Positions 12,896-24,787 of a stretch of 64,000 nt of DNA are shown here, piece after piece; within the stretch, counting starts at the first letter, position 1; each line of letters begins with the position of its first letter. The stretch comes from Scilla litardierei (lineage: Eukaryota; Streptophyta; Magnoliopsida; Asparagales; Asparagaceae). Made by a program: the position numbers and the translations under genes. A model generated the notes under the pieces. It saw only the letters and a program-made list of their open reading frames with translations. It searched no databases and had not been told where the DNA came from. Where the stretch lies: positions 280,805,871 to 280,869,870 of the forward strand of contig CM061141.1 of NCBI GenBank assembly GCA_030789695.1, in the 5' to 3' direction.

Positions 12896-13966
12896 TTATT
12901 GACCATTGACTTTGAACTCGTTCCCGTTTTTTTCATTCACCACAATTACCGCTCCATGTGGAAAAATTTGTTTGACATGAAATGGGCCCAACCACTTGGA
13001 ACGTAGCTTTCTTGGAAATATATGCAATCGTGAGTTATAAAGAAGAACTTTGTCCCCAAGCTTGAATTCCTTCCATAGGATCGTCTTGTCATGCACAGCT
13101 TTCATTCGTTCCTTCGCCAATTTTGCATTTTTATACGCTTCCCTCCGTAACTCCTCAAGCTCCAATATATGCAATTTACGAGAATCATTCGATGAGTCAT
13201 CAAGCAAATTTAGTGATTTAATGGCCCAATAAGATTTATATTCTAATTCAACAGGAAGATGACAATTTTTTCCATAAACTAAACGGTAAGGAGACATCCC
13301 TAGAATAGTCTTGTATGCCGTCCTGTAGGCCCATAAAGCTTCAAGTAAGCGAAGACTTCAATATTTGCGCATGGGGTTCACCGTTTTTTGAAGGATATTC
13401 TTGATCTCCCTATTTGCAAGTTCAGCTTGTCCATTCATTTGGGGGTGGTATGGAGTTGAAACTTTATGCGTCACCCCAAACTTCTTCATTAAATTTGCAA
13501 AGAGCATATTGCAAAAGTGGGAACCTCCATCACTAATAATGGCCTTTGGCACTCCAAAACGCACGAAAATATTTTCTTTCAAGAACTTTAGCACGATGGA
13601 TGCGTCATTAGACCTGTAAGGAATAGCCTCCACCCATTTAGAAATATAATCTATTGCAACGAGTATGAAAACATAACCAAACGAAGGTGAAAAAGGTCCC
13701 ATAAAATCAATCCTCCAACAATCAAATATTTCTATCTCTAACATGGGATTTAACATCATATTTCTTTTTGTGATTCTCCCCAACTGTTGACAACGCACAC
13801 ATGATTTACAATAAGCAAATGCATCTTTAAACATGGTGGGCCAGAAAAATCCACTTTGTAAAATTTTTGCAACATTTTTATGAGCAGAAAAATGTCCTCC
13901 AAATATCCCATCATGGAAAAATTGTAAAACACTACTAATCTCATGATCGGGTATACATCGTCTCAC
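12896..13966 (-). pseudogene. Athila integrase remnant
   Basis: Two adjacent frames form a nearly complete integrase. The zinc finger is visible as H...H (FHDGIFGGHFSAHKN) and CKSCVRCQQLG. The catalytic core shows aspartate in RIDFMGPFSPSFGY, aspartate in AIISDGGSHFCN and glutamate in NGQAELANREIKNILQKTV. The second frame (12896-13297) continues with [20 protein letters not shown] and the C-terminal [11 protein letters not shown] and [16 protein letters not shown] segments, ending at EFKVNGQ. A break around 13300-13360 separates the two parts. The intact family member inserts element DNA into the genome. Confidence 0.9.
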
Positions 13967-14538
13967 AATTTGGTCTCCACAATATTTAAAAAGAAAGGAT
14001 CGTCAAAGTAGAAAGATTTTACCTCATGTTTGAAACGTTTAAAATCAAGAGAGGACCAATGTGATAGAGTTCTACCTGTCACCAAATAATTGACTATGTC
14101 CGCATACCATGGTAGAGTAGAGACGTCGAAAAGTTGCTCATCTGGGAAAGAATCTCTCAACAGTGTATCTAATGACTCCGTTCCTACCGTCAATCTAGAG
14201 AGGTGATCTGCTACTTGATTCTCTGCTCCCTTTTTGTCTCGTATAAGTCTCGGTTTTGCATCCTTTTTAGATAATAAATATTTGAGTGCAGAGTGGTCCG
14301 TATTGAGGACGATAGGTGATCCCAAAATGTAGCTCCTGAACTTGTCCAACGAAAATAACATCGCAAGTAATTCCTTTTCCGTTGTCGTGTAATTTCTTTG
14401 AGCATCATTCATGGTCTTACTTGCGTAGTAAATCACATAAGGAACTTTTTCTTTCTTTTGCCCAAGAACCGCCCCCACTGCGTAATCACTCGCATCGCAC
14501 ATAATCACGAAAGGAAGAGTCCAATCTGGAACCTGCAA
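13963..14538 (-). pseudogene. Athila RNase H remnant
   Basis: The frame begins at the RNase H fold with [20 protein letters not shown] (catalytic aspartate) and continues with [20 protein letters not shown] (catalytic glutamate) and [16 protein letters not shown] (third acidic residue). A small deletion follows at [22 protein letters not shown], where normal copies have a longer connection. The family domain degrades the RNA strand of the RNA/DNA hybrid. The frame is separated from the reverse transcriptase by a break near 14540-14560. Confidence 0.9.
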
Positions 14539-14564
14539 AATAGGCGATGAGACAAGTAAGGATT

Positions 14565-15305
14565 TCAGTTTTCAAATGAATTTTGACACTCTTGTGTCCA
14601 AATAAATACATTATTTGAAGTTAATAAATTGCAAAGTGGTTGAGAGATAGCACTGAAATTATTTATGAAGCGTTTATAAAATCCTGCATGACCCGAGAAT
14701 AAACGAATATCTCTGACGCTTTTTGGTGTTGCCAACTTCTCTATTACCTCAACTTTCGCCATATCCACTTGAATACCTAGTTTAGAAACTAAGTGACCAA
14801 GTACCAAACCTTCTGTAGTCATGACGTGTCACTTTTCACAATTGAGTAGCAAGTTCTTCTCTTTACACCTGCACAAAACAAGGGCCAAGTTAGATAAACA
14901 ATTTTCGAAAGAAGTGCCATATACAGAAAAATCATCCATAAATACTTCCACTATCTTTTCAACCATATCACTGAATATGCTTAACATGCAACGTTGAAAA
15001 GTAGCAGGTGCATTGCATAAACCAAATGGCATCCTCCTAAATGCGAAAATTCTAAAGGGACAGGTGAAAGTGATTTTCTCTTGGTCCTTTAGAGCAATCT
15101 CTATCTGATAATAACCTGAGTAGCCATCTAGAAAACAATAATATTCATTACCAGCCACTCTCTCTAAAATTTGGTCTAGGAAAGGCAACGGAAAGTGGTC
15201 TTTTCTTGTTTTTGAATTTAACTTCCTATAATCAATGCACATTCTCCATCCAGTGGTGGTTCGCATAGGTATGTGTTCATTATTTTCATTTTTAACCACA
15301 GTCAA
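14565..15305 (-). pseudogene. Athila reverse transcriptase remnant
   Basis: The frame at 14829-15305 carries TTTGWRMCIDYRKLNSKTRK, FPLPFLDQILERVAGNEYYC, GYSGYYQIEIALKDQEK, the FRRMPFGLCNAPATFQRCM box and the catalytic EVFMDDFSVYG motif. The thumb part continues at 14565-14822 (LVLGHLVSKLG, RDIRLFSGHAGFYKRFINNF) after one in-frame stop-type break at 14823-14828. FMDD instead of YVDD or YIDD is usual for Athila. Upstream wording between 15305 and 15437 is garbled by stops. Confidence 0.92.
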
Positions 15306-15436
15306 ACTTTATTTCATAGGGACAACTTGGTTTGGACTAACCCATTTGCTATCAGAGATTGGATAAATAATCCAGCATCAAGTAATTTAAGAACATCACC
15401 TTTTACCACTTCTTTTAATGTCGGATTTAACTGATG

Positions 15437-16264
15437 TTACATTTCACGCGTAGGTTTTGCATCATCCTCAAGATAAATATGATGTGTACAAGTTAATGGA
15501 TTTATACCTTTGATGTCTGCAATGGACCATCCAATGGCCCATTTATGTTTCCTAAGTACATCAAGCAATGAGAGTTCCTGTTCAAGTGTAAGTTTGGAAG
15601 ATATTACCATACGAAAAGTCTCATCTTTTCCAATGAAAGTATACTTCAAGTAGTCCGGCAATGGCTTTAGCTCAAGCTTTGGATGCTCCACATCAGAAGG
15701 TAGTTGTGGTGGCAGTTCAACTGGTAGTGGTCCAAATCTTGGTGCCCATGCTTCCTTTGGTCTCTCGTGATTGTACTGCACAAAGTACGATTCATTAATA
15801 TCATCAAATTTATAATCAATGTAATTCATTTCACGTTCAAACTTAGCCTCAAAATAGTCTTCAATCAAATTTTCAATAAAACATACCTCTTCAACACTTT
15901 CAATATCTGTTGGTAACTTACATGATTTAAAGATATTTAATTCAAGCTTCATGTTACCAAACATTATCTTCAACTGTCCATCCCTACAATTGATTACGAC
16001 ATTGCATGTAGCTAAGAATGGACGTCCCACAATGACCTGAGTGATGTTACCAGAAGGTGGTCCATGTATGTCTAGGACGATGAAATCCACGGGGACGTAA
16101 AACTTGTCCACCTGAACTAAAACATCATCCGCGCAACCTTTTGGAACTTTCATTGACATGTCTGCTAACTGTAGCACCACTGGCGTTGGTTTCAGCTCTC
16201 CCAAACCTAGTTGCAAGAAAACAGAGTACGACAAAATATTCACACTGGAACCCAAATCAAGCAA
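15437..16264 (-). pseudogene. Athila aspartic protease and RT leader
   Basis: The frame starts at the protease active site, MLDLGSSVNILSYSVFLQLG, and keeps VIVGRPFLATCNVVINCRDG of the flap region. A linker follows with acidic stretches, then DETFRMVISSKLTLEQELSL and HKWAIGWSIADIKGINPLTC just before the reverse transcriptase. The DLGSS triad replaces the commoner DLGAS. The N-terminal part of the protease lies in garbled frames between 16265 and 16530. The family enzyme matures the Gag-Pol precursor. Confidence 0.88.
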
Positions 16265-16530
16265 AGCATTTCCAAAGCTCTTTGTTCCTATAGTGCATGG
16301 AATAGTATGAGAACCTGGATCTTTATATTTAGGTGGAGTGTTATGTTGAACTATGGCACTTACCTATTGTGTGAGAAAAGCTTTCCTTTTCACATTAAGT
16401 GTCCGTTTCACAGTGCATAAGTCCTTTAAAAATTTAGCATAGACAGGCACTTGGTTTATCGCATCAAGCAAAGGAATATTAATTTTTACCTGTTTGATGA
16501 TGTCCCTAATTTCTGCATATACTTATCTTT

Positions 16531-16734
16531 CTAGGGTAGTGCTAGCCTTTGTGGAAATAGAGCTGGGGGTGCATATGGTTCAGGCTCTTTTTCTTTGACC
16601 TCTTCTTTTTCTAAGCTTTTTTCCTCCTCTTGCAGCCTTTGTGGTACATGCTCATCCTCTTTCTCATACACTATTTGTGCATGCTTAGGTGGTTCTGGCT
16701 TTTCTATTTCTCTTCTGATATGCAAAGTAGTCAC
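16531..16734 (-). pseudogene. Athila gag-protease spacer fragment
   Basis: A 67-codon charged, proline-rich frame ending in FPQRLALP, the short signature (PYPQRL type) that precedes the protease in Athila elements. It is cut at its start by the nested element at 16735. The other side of the gap continues at 23273. Confidence 0.6.
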
Positions 16735-18565
16735 CGTAAGGATCGTCTTACCCTTGTAATACTAACAACACACACTAGAGGGGGGTGAATAGTGTAATGG
16801 CAATAAAATTGTCCAATTAAAATTAAACTTACAAATACGGAATTATAAATGCAAGAGGAATTAAATAACATAATTAATCCAAATGCAAACACAAGGAATT
16901 ACCCTGGTTCCCCAAACTTGGGTACATCCAGCCACACCAATATCGACTATAATCCCACACAAAGAAGTGAATACAAATCTCACAAGGAGATACCCCACAA
17001 AGAGGATTTATGCCCTACACAAGGACCCAACCAATCCTACACGAGGATCAAGACTCTCACACAGAGAATCACTTAATCCCACTCAGAGAATTAGGGTTAG
17101 CCCTACACTAGGACACTAAACTCCCACAAAGAGAGTTACTCTTACAAAGAGAGTTATTCTCACAAAGAGAATATCCTAGTCCCACAAAGAGACAACATCC
17201 CACAAAGAGAGAAAGATTTAAGTCCAATAAAGAGAATAAGAGACACAAATACACCAAGTAAAATAAATACTCTTACCTATGCCTTGAGATGCTTACTCAT
17301 GAATGGATGCATGGCATGGAAGAGGATCTCCAAGTGTTGAGATATGCTTGAAAGCACTTGGATGAATTCCCTTGAGCTGGACTTTAATGCATGAAGATGA
17401 ATGAGAGCTCTAGAGAGGGAGTTGAGGGAGTTTGTGAGTTGCTTATAGATCTCTTGAGATATTCAATAGCATCAAGAAGTATAAGAGATGGCAGCACACT
17501 CATATATATAGGAACCCTATATCAAACCCCAAAACCCAAGAAAACAGCAAAAGAATCGATTCTGCAACGGCTAGAAGCTAGACGAAAACGACAGGAATAG
17601 TCGACTGATGATCAAAAGACAATCGACTGATCTACGACTAGAAAATATCCAACGACTATAATCTGAGCCAGGACAATCGACTGATGAAGTCGTTACAGTC
17701 GACTGAAAACAGGACATGCGCATGTTAATCCTTCAGCAGGCGACTGCTGCAGGGGATGGAATAAAACAGAGAGCTGCACTCTTTCTCCAGTTAAGCACAC
17801 AGGCGACTGATGTCAATAATACAGTCGTCTATTAGTCAGGCGACTGTAAAACCTTAATCAGGCGTCTGCTGAATAAGATGGAGAAACGACAGAGAGATGC
17901 AGAGATTGCACTTACGCTACTCAGGCGATTGATGACCAATCTACAGGCGACTGTAAATATACAAGCGACTGTAAACTGACCTGTAGTCGAATATGCGTAA
18001 AGCTCAAGTTTGAGTCAATTGAAATTTTGACTTGAGCTATGCATATCAGGCGACTGTAGAAGGATCTACAGGCGACTGGAGATCACCCAGTCGACTGTGT
18101 TTCCTTCAGCAGGCAACTTATGGAAAGCCAGATACTACAAATGAGTCTTTGGACAAAGTGAACCTATTGGGTTGGATTCTATGATAATCCTAAGGCTCAC
18201 TAAGATGGTTAAATGCATATGCATGAATGAGTAAACCATCTAACAAGGCATTACATTAATACTAGACTCAAAACAGAGAGAGAAAGCAATAAAGTTAATT
18301 ACATGGATTACAATACTTTTCTTAAAGTCTAAGTCTTCAATCTTGATGCCTTGATAGCTCTCCATCATCTCCAAGCTTTGGCACTCCTTGAGTCCAAGCA
18401 ATGGTCCTTCTTCACTTGATGTCCATCCTTGCACCAAGTGATTAGTCTCCAAAAAAGATATTCTTGAAATAAAACTGAGAGACTAAAACATGAGAGTCAT
18501 TAGCAACAACATAATGTTGTGATCATCATCAAAATAAGATTGGTATGAAACACCAATACTCAACA
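16735..18565 (-). repeat. 3' LTR of the gag-only element
   Basis: Starts CGTAAGGATCG on the plus strand (TGTAAGG in the other copy, so the terminal base is mutated) and ends TACTCAACA. It holds a degenerate array of CACAAAGAGAG phrases (16970-17215), a TATATATA box (17502-17511), and at 17597-18100 about twenty AGTCGACT/GGCGACTG units. Confidence 0.88.
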
Positions 18566-19575
18566 ATCTCACCATTTTTGATGATGACACACATTATGTA
18601 AAATACAAATAATTAAAGCACAATGCAAATGAGCTCCTCCTACTTATATGCACCAATTAAACAATGAGCTACACAATAGTAAATACTCATTATACCAAAT
18701 AAGATCATGGTGACATATAATATGCATGGATTACATAAACCAATTGAAATAGATAATATCATGCAAACATGAAAGGTTTATCTAATCCCATATATCTCTC
18801 CCCATAGATATATCTCTCCTCATATGCATAAGAATATATCTCCCCATATATATTTACATAATGCATATATCTCTCCCTTTTGACATCGTCAAAAAGATGG
18901 ACAACAAATATATCCCCCTTTGTCATCTTAACCAAGATGTGACAATATGCAAGAAAAGAAAGATATGTATGATACCAAATTGAAAAATTTAGTGGGTATC
19001 AATTCACTATCCCATGCTCTCCCTAGATCATAGAAATGGTCAACTTTTGACTTCTAGGATCTAATACCAATTAAACAAGTAATGGAGCCATGTGCCTAAA
19101 GTGTATCAAAGCAATAGATATGGAAAAATCAAGCTTCAAAGATACACAAGGATATTGCCAAAACAAATATAACATAAAATAAGTTGGCAATAAACAAGAG
19201 ATTTGATTTGAGATAAAAAATAACCAAATGTAAATAATGATCTCAAATAACCTCCGAGATGAGAGTAAAAATATGTCTTAAGATATTTTAAACATATAAC
19301 ATATTAACTCCCCCATTGAAATACACATGGATCAAAAATGCATGCATGTCAATAAACCCCAAAGGTCCCCATTTTCATGAAAAATAAGTTTGAAAATATT
19401 TTCAAACTCATGAAACACACACTAACAATGGGTATGCAAAAAAACATTCAAGCACAATACTTATGCAATATGCATATGTGTGAGGAACCTAAACATTAGG
19501 CAACCAAACCCAAGAGGAGTTTGATTTCCTAATGTAATCACATGAGGTGATCACATCCCTAACTAGAGAGTTGAT
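18566..19575 (-). other. Non-coding 3' region with polypurine tracts
   Basis: About 1 kb of AT-rich DNA between the end of gag and the 3' LTR where a normal Sirevirus would carry pol further upstream. In element sense, purine tracts are seen near 18915-18925 and near 19310. The element-sense strand also has the TGATGATGACA phrase immediately inside the LTR (18574-18593). No coding region is visible. Confidence 0.6.
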
Positions 19576-21406
19576 CTAGCTATCCCTCTCTTGCACACTA
19601 ACCTTAGTGGGAATCCATAATCTCAATGATTTACTAGGCAAGGGTTTTGCCTTTGCAAGAGGGGTGGATGTGGCATGCTTAGGTATAGAAACAAATTTCT
19701 TGGCATGCAAAGAATGAGGATTTTGCTTCTGCGCAAAAAATGAAGATTTTTCATTCTTCCTCATTACCTCGTGATCTACATGCTTCTTGTTGATGTTATT
19801 GTTGTACAAGAAAGCATGGTGATTCTTCTTAGGTGCTTTAGCAATATTTCTTGTATTTGCACCATAAGAGGAATTAGAGGTGAGTTTAGATACCACATTT
19901 TGAATATAACCCAAACCTCCTCTATGATTTGCCGGATGTTGTTTTTCCAACAAATCGTGAAGTGAATCCCTAGAATACACAAGCTTATGAGCTTCCGGGA
20001 TTCCTCTTCACATTTCAACATAAGTTGCTGAATGTGAGATTCTAAGCTAAGGTTTTGAGCAACAAGATTTTCATTTGTATGGCTCAATTCCTAAACTTGA
20101 GAGAGAAGTGTATCTCTATCATAAGTGTCATAAACATGCCTTTCATCATGAATTACACTTGCAATATCTAGTTCATGCAATCTACTCTTAGCAATCTTAT
20201 ATTTTGTTTTTAATTTATTGTAAGAGTTGATGCACTTACTAGCCTTTTCGGAGACCAAGTCGAAGTTGTTCTTGAGCTCCTCGTATGAGATCTTTTCTTC
20301 CTCGATCTCAACAACAACATCATCATCATCCTTGCTAGAGCTTGATGAAGACTTCTCCTCCATAGCCATGAGGCACGAATCCTCATAAGAGTTGTATGCG
20401 TCGAGCCAAGCATCCAACTCTTCTTCATTTAATCCAGAGGGGATTGGAGTAGGACCATCAATGGCTGCAAAGCATGCGTGAGCATCCTCCTTTGTATCCT
20501 CTTCTTCGTTACTCGAAGTTTCCTCACTTGAATCATCAAAGGTCCCGACAAGTCCCTTCTTGTGATTTTTGGACTTGGACCTTCCTTTCCAATGCTTCTT
20601 CGCTTTACCCTTGTAAGTTTCTTTGTTGGGTTTGGAAGGGCATTCGGTGGACAAGTGACCTTTTCCACTGCAAGTGTAACAAGTAGGAACCTTGTTAGAA
20701 TTGGAGGCAAACTTTGACAAAGACTTACCTTGCTTGCATTTGAGGAATGCTTTGAATTGCTCGGCAAGATCCTCAATTTCTTCTCCACTTGCATCTTCTT
20801 GCTCATCTTCTTCACTAGGAGCTTCTCGATGGAATTTTCTCCTCCACTTGATTGGCTCCTGTTTGCTATGGAATGCAATCCCCTTTTACTTCTCCGGCTT
20901 CTCGGGCTTCGATGTTTGAATCTCCTTTCTGTGTTGAAGCTTCACTTCATACGCCATGAGATTACCAATGCACTCCTCAACGGTGTATTTGGACGTATCA
21001 TATGACTCCAAAATTCCGTGCACATTTTATATTTAGATCTAAACAAAGTTTGTTTAGATTTCTTTACCTTAGTTGTCCCTTCATGAAAAATCTCCAAAGT
21101 ATGCCAAATTTCGTTGGCCGTTTTGCACATGGAGATGCGGTTGAACTCATTTGCTGAGAGGGCGCAATGGAATGCATTCATAGCCCTCGCATTGTACTTG
21201 ATCGAGTCCTTCTCCGACTTTGTCCTTGAAGCCGCAGGAGTAATGGGCTTCTCACATGGCACCTCCGTGATGTCCCATAGGTATTGACCCTTCAAGTAGA
21301 TCATCATCCTGATCTTCCCACTTGGGTAGTTGGTTCCGTTGAAGAGCGGAGGTCGAACGGTTGAGTGACCTTCTTCATGAGACGCGAATGAGGCGTTGAA
21401 TGCCAT
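19576..21406 (-). pseudogene. Sirevirus-type Gag, frameshifted
   Basis: The start MAFNASFASHEEGHSTVRPP begins at 21406. The UBN2-type capsid region follows (PPLFNGTNYPSGKIRMM, NARAMNAFHCALSANEFNRI, IWHTLEIFHEGT). After frameshifts the zinc knuckle CYTCSGKGHLSTEC is seen at about 20680. Then come a basic stretch, a serine/acidic stretch, a coiled-coil-like part, and a C-terminal LRLWIPTK that corresponds to the IWVPK ending of Sirevirus Gag. The protein would form the particle and bind RNA. At least three frameshifts (near 20900, 20720 and 20000) prevent a full product from this copy. It ends at 19576 without any following protease. Confidence 0.85.
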
Positions 21407-21442
21407 TGTTGCAGTATGCTTTAACCTCACTCGGATACCAAT

Positions 21443-23272
21443 TGTAAGGATCGCCTTACCCTTGCAATACTAACAATACAGACTAGAGGGGGGTGAATAG
21501 TGTAATGGCAATAAAATTGTCCAATTAAAATTAAACTTGCAAATGCGGAATTATAAATGCAAGAGGAATTAAATGACAATTAATCCAAACGCAAACACAA
21601 GGAATTACACTGGTTCCCCAAACTTGGGTACATCCAGCCACACCAATATCCACTATAATCCCACACAGAGAAGTGAATACAAATCTCACAAGGAGATACC
21701 CCACAAAGAGGATTTATGCCCTACACAAGGACCCAACCAATCCTACACGAGGATCAAGACTCCCACACAGAGAATCACTAATTCCCACTCAGAGAATTAG
21801 GGTTAGCCCTACACTAGGACACTAAACTCCCACAAAGAGAGTTACTCTCACAAAGAGAGTTATTCCCACAAAGAGAATATCCAAGTCTCACAAAGAGACA
21901 ACCTCCCACAAAGAGAGAAATATCTAATTTCCACAAAGAGAATAAGAGACACAAATACACCAAGTAAAATAAATACTCTTACCTATGCCTTGAGATGCTT
22001 ACTCATGAATAGATGCAAGGCATTGAAGAGGATCTCCAAGTGTTGAGATATGCTTGAAAGCACTTGAATGATTCCATTGAGTTGGACTTCAATGCATGAA
22101 GATGAATGAGAGCTCTAGAGAGGGAATTGAGAGAGTTTGTGAGTAGCTTATAGATCTCTTGAGATATTCAATAGCATCAAGAAGTATAAGAGATGGCAGC
22201 ACACTCATATATATAGGAACCCTATATCAAACCCCAAAACCCAAGAAAACATCCAAAGAATCGATTCTGCAATGGCTAGAAACTGGACGAAAACGACAGG
22301 AACAGTCGACTGATGATCAAAAGACAGTCGACTAATCAACGGCTAGAAAATATCCAACGTCTATAATCTGAGCCAGGACAGTCGACTGATGAAGTCGATA
22401 CAGTCGACTGAAAACAGGACAGGCGCATGTTAATCCTTCAGCAGGCGACTGCTGCAGGGGATGGAATAAAACAAAGAGCTGCACTCTTTCTCCAGTTAAG
22501 CACAAAGGCGACTGATGTCAATAATACAGTCGACTGTCTATTAGTCAGGCGACTGTAAAACCTTAATCAGTCGTCTGCTGAATAAGATGGAGAAACGACA
22601 GAGAGATGCAGAGATTGCACTTACGCTCCTCAGGCGACTGATGACCAATCTACAGGCTACTGTAAATATACAAGCGACTGTAAACTGACCAGTAGTCGAC
22701 TGTGCATAAAGCTCAAGTTTGAGTCAATTGAAATGTTGACTTGAGCTGTGCATATCAGGCAACTGTAGAAGGATCTACAGGCGACTGGAGATCACCCAAT
22801 CGACTGTGTTTCCTACAACAGGCGACTGATGGAAAGCCAGATACTACAAATGAGTCTTTGGACAAAGTGAACCTATTGGGTTGGATTCTATGATAATCCT
22901 AAGGCTCACTAAGATTGTTAAATGCATATGCATGAATGAGTAAACCATCTAACATGGCGCTACATTAATCCTAGACTCAAAAGAGAGAGAAAGAAATAAA
23001 GTAAATTACATGGATTACAATGCTTTCCTTAGAGTCTAAGTCTTCAATCTTGATGCCATGATAGCTCTCCATCATCTCCAAGCTTTGGCACCCCTTGAGT
23101 CCAAGCAATGGTCCTTCTTCACTTGATGTCCATCCTTGCACCAAGTGATTAGTCTCCAAAAAAGATATTCTTGAAATAAAACTGAGAGACTAAAACATGA
23201 GAGTCATTAGCAATAACATAATGTTGTGATCATCATTAAAATAAGATTGGTATGAAACACCAATACTTAACA
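21443..23272 (-). repeat. 5' LTR of the gag-only element
   Basis: Matches 16735-18565 along its whole length, including the CACAAAGAGAG array (21675-21935), the TATATATA box (22206-22215) and the AGTCGACT/GGCGACTG array (22301-22830). It is flanked on the left by the primer-binding site and on the right by Athila gag sequence. Confidence 0.88.
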
Positions 23273-24560
23273 ATCCTTGCATGGTTTTACGTTGTCACCT
23301 GTAACTGAAGAGGAATTTATGTTAGGATTTGCAACAGATTGAGCTGGTAAAGTACCTTTTTCTAAAGATGCAGTAATTTTAGAAAAGTTTTCGTTAAGCT
23401 GCTGAAACTACTGCTGAAATTGTTGTTGAAGCTGTCGTTGTTGTTGATTCTGCATCTGCATCATTTGTTGAAGTACGGCTGTGATATCGGTGCTATGATC
23501 CTTCTTCCCTTGATTGCTCGTGTGATTTGGATGGTGGTAAGGAGTTATTGTTTGTTGTGCTGGCTGTTGTGGTCAATATCTCAAATTTGGTTGATTCTTC
23601 CAAGAAGAGTGTAAAGTGTTGGAATTTACCCCTTGATTGGACACTCAATTCACTTCAGTTTGTCGGTTTCTTATGGTCTCTTTCATAGCAGGGATCACGG
23701 GACAAACAGACATGTCATGAGTGAGCTGCTCACACATGGCACAAAATGGTCCAACTTCGACTGCTTTTGCTGCTCTCAAGTCTAGGCCTTGTAGCCTCTG
23801 CGTCAGCAATGCATCCACATGTGCTCTTATTGCATCGTTTGGCTTCAATGAGTGCATGCCTCTTTTAGATGGTGGAAGTGGTTCTGATCTATCAAACACT
23901 AAAGTAGACTCACATCTCCTTGCATGCTCTGCTATGGTCTCCATGTAATCCCATGCCTCCGTAGGAGTTTTCTGAAATAATTCGTCGTTGCACATCATCT
24001 CCATATATTGCCTAGTTTGTGGCTACAGGCCATCGTAAAAGAATCCAATAGCACGGCCTTTATCGTATCCATTGTGTGGGTAGGCGATCAGAAGGTCCTT
24101 GAATCTCTCCCATGCTTGGTCGTACGTTTCCTTCTCCCTCTGCGAAAAGGACATGATTTGTCGCTTCAAGGCATGTGTCCTCTGCAAAGAAAATAATTTT
24201 TTTTAGAAACTCAGTTTGCAATTGTAACCAAGTAGAGATAGACCTAGGAGGCAATGAATTAAACCAATGTTTTGCTTTATCTTTCAGTGAGGAAATAATT
24301 TAAGATAAACAGAATCAAAGCTAATTTTTCCATCCAACTGTGTTGAACATACTTCAAAATTTCTGACATGCAAATAAAGATTATCATTTTCAATGCCATG
24401 GTAAGATGGTAAGAGTTGAATTACACCTGGCTTCAGATTGACATTATGAGCATCCGCAAGTAAAAGTATGCATGAATCAGACACCACCCTAGACGGCATA
24501 TAAATTTCCAATAAAGGTCTTTCTTGTGCAGGTGGTGTGATATGTATCATCATTACTATT
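23273..24560 (-). pseudogene. Athila gag remnant
   Basis: Broken minus-strand frames carry the Athila Gag. The N-terminal part (24284-24553) precedes KDKAKHWFNSLPPRSISTW near 24250, a typical retrotransposon Gag capsid phrase. The central part (23645-24004) includes the NDELFQKTPTEAWDYMETIA segment. The C-terminal part left of 23640 is glutamine-rich (MMQMQNQQQRQLQQQFQQ near 23430-23465), reaching the nested insertion at 23272. Gag forms the particle in the cytoplasm. Multiple stops and frameshifts make the copy non-functional. Confidence 0.85.
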
Positions 24561-24762
24561 AGCCATGTTTTCTGTTCGTACTAATCTATGTGAAGTAGGA
24601 GACCTATGCGACATAAACTAGCAGAAAAAGATGTTTTTATGATTTTATATTTTATGCGTTTTTATGTAATAGAAAGCAAATAAAAATCCTAAACTAAAAG
24701 ATGGAAAGATCTCACCGAATATTCCTCGAGAGAAAATGAAAGTATAGATCACAAATACCGAT

Positions 24763-24780
24763 GTCCACGGTAACGGCACC
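24763..24780 (-). other. Primer-binding site of the Athila-like element
   Basis: In element sense the sequence reads TGGTGCCGTTACCGTGG, a variant of the tRNA-Asp type primer site of Athila elements. It lies seven bases inside the 5' LTR end. Confidence 0.75.
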
Positions 24781-24787
24781 AAAAACT

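Larger units (their letters stand above)
16735..23272 (-). mobile_element. Pol-less Sirevirus-type copia element (gag only)
   Basis: A complete 6.5-kb LTR element in minus orientation inside the Athila-like element. LTRs are 1831 bp (16735-18565) and 1830 bp (21443-23272) and are very similar by eye. The primer site, TGGTATCCGAGTGAGG in element sense, lies just left of 21443. The 2.9-kb interior codes only for a Sirevirus-type Gag. No protease, integrase, reverse transcriptase or RNase H was found. Several polypurine tracts (AAAGGGGGAT type in element sense) lie upstream of the 3' LTR, a Sirevirus habit. I could not find a convincing 5-bp target duplication. The structure fits the TR-GAG class of non-autonomous elements. 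Confidence 0.85.

Noticed and set aside
16849..17119. Threonine/proline-rich frames in the gag-only LTR, with a twin at 21573
   Set aside because: They are translations of the CACAAAGAGAG phrase array in several frames.
17597..18100. CRISPR-like array of GGCGACTG units
   Set aside because: Units are short, degenerate and irregularly spaced, lie inside a plant LTR and are copied in the other LTR.
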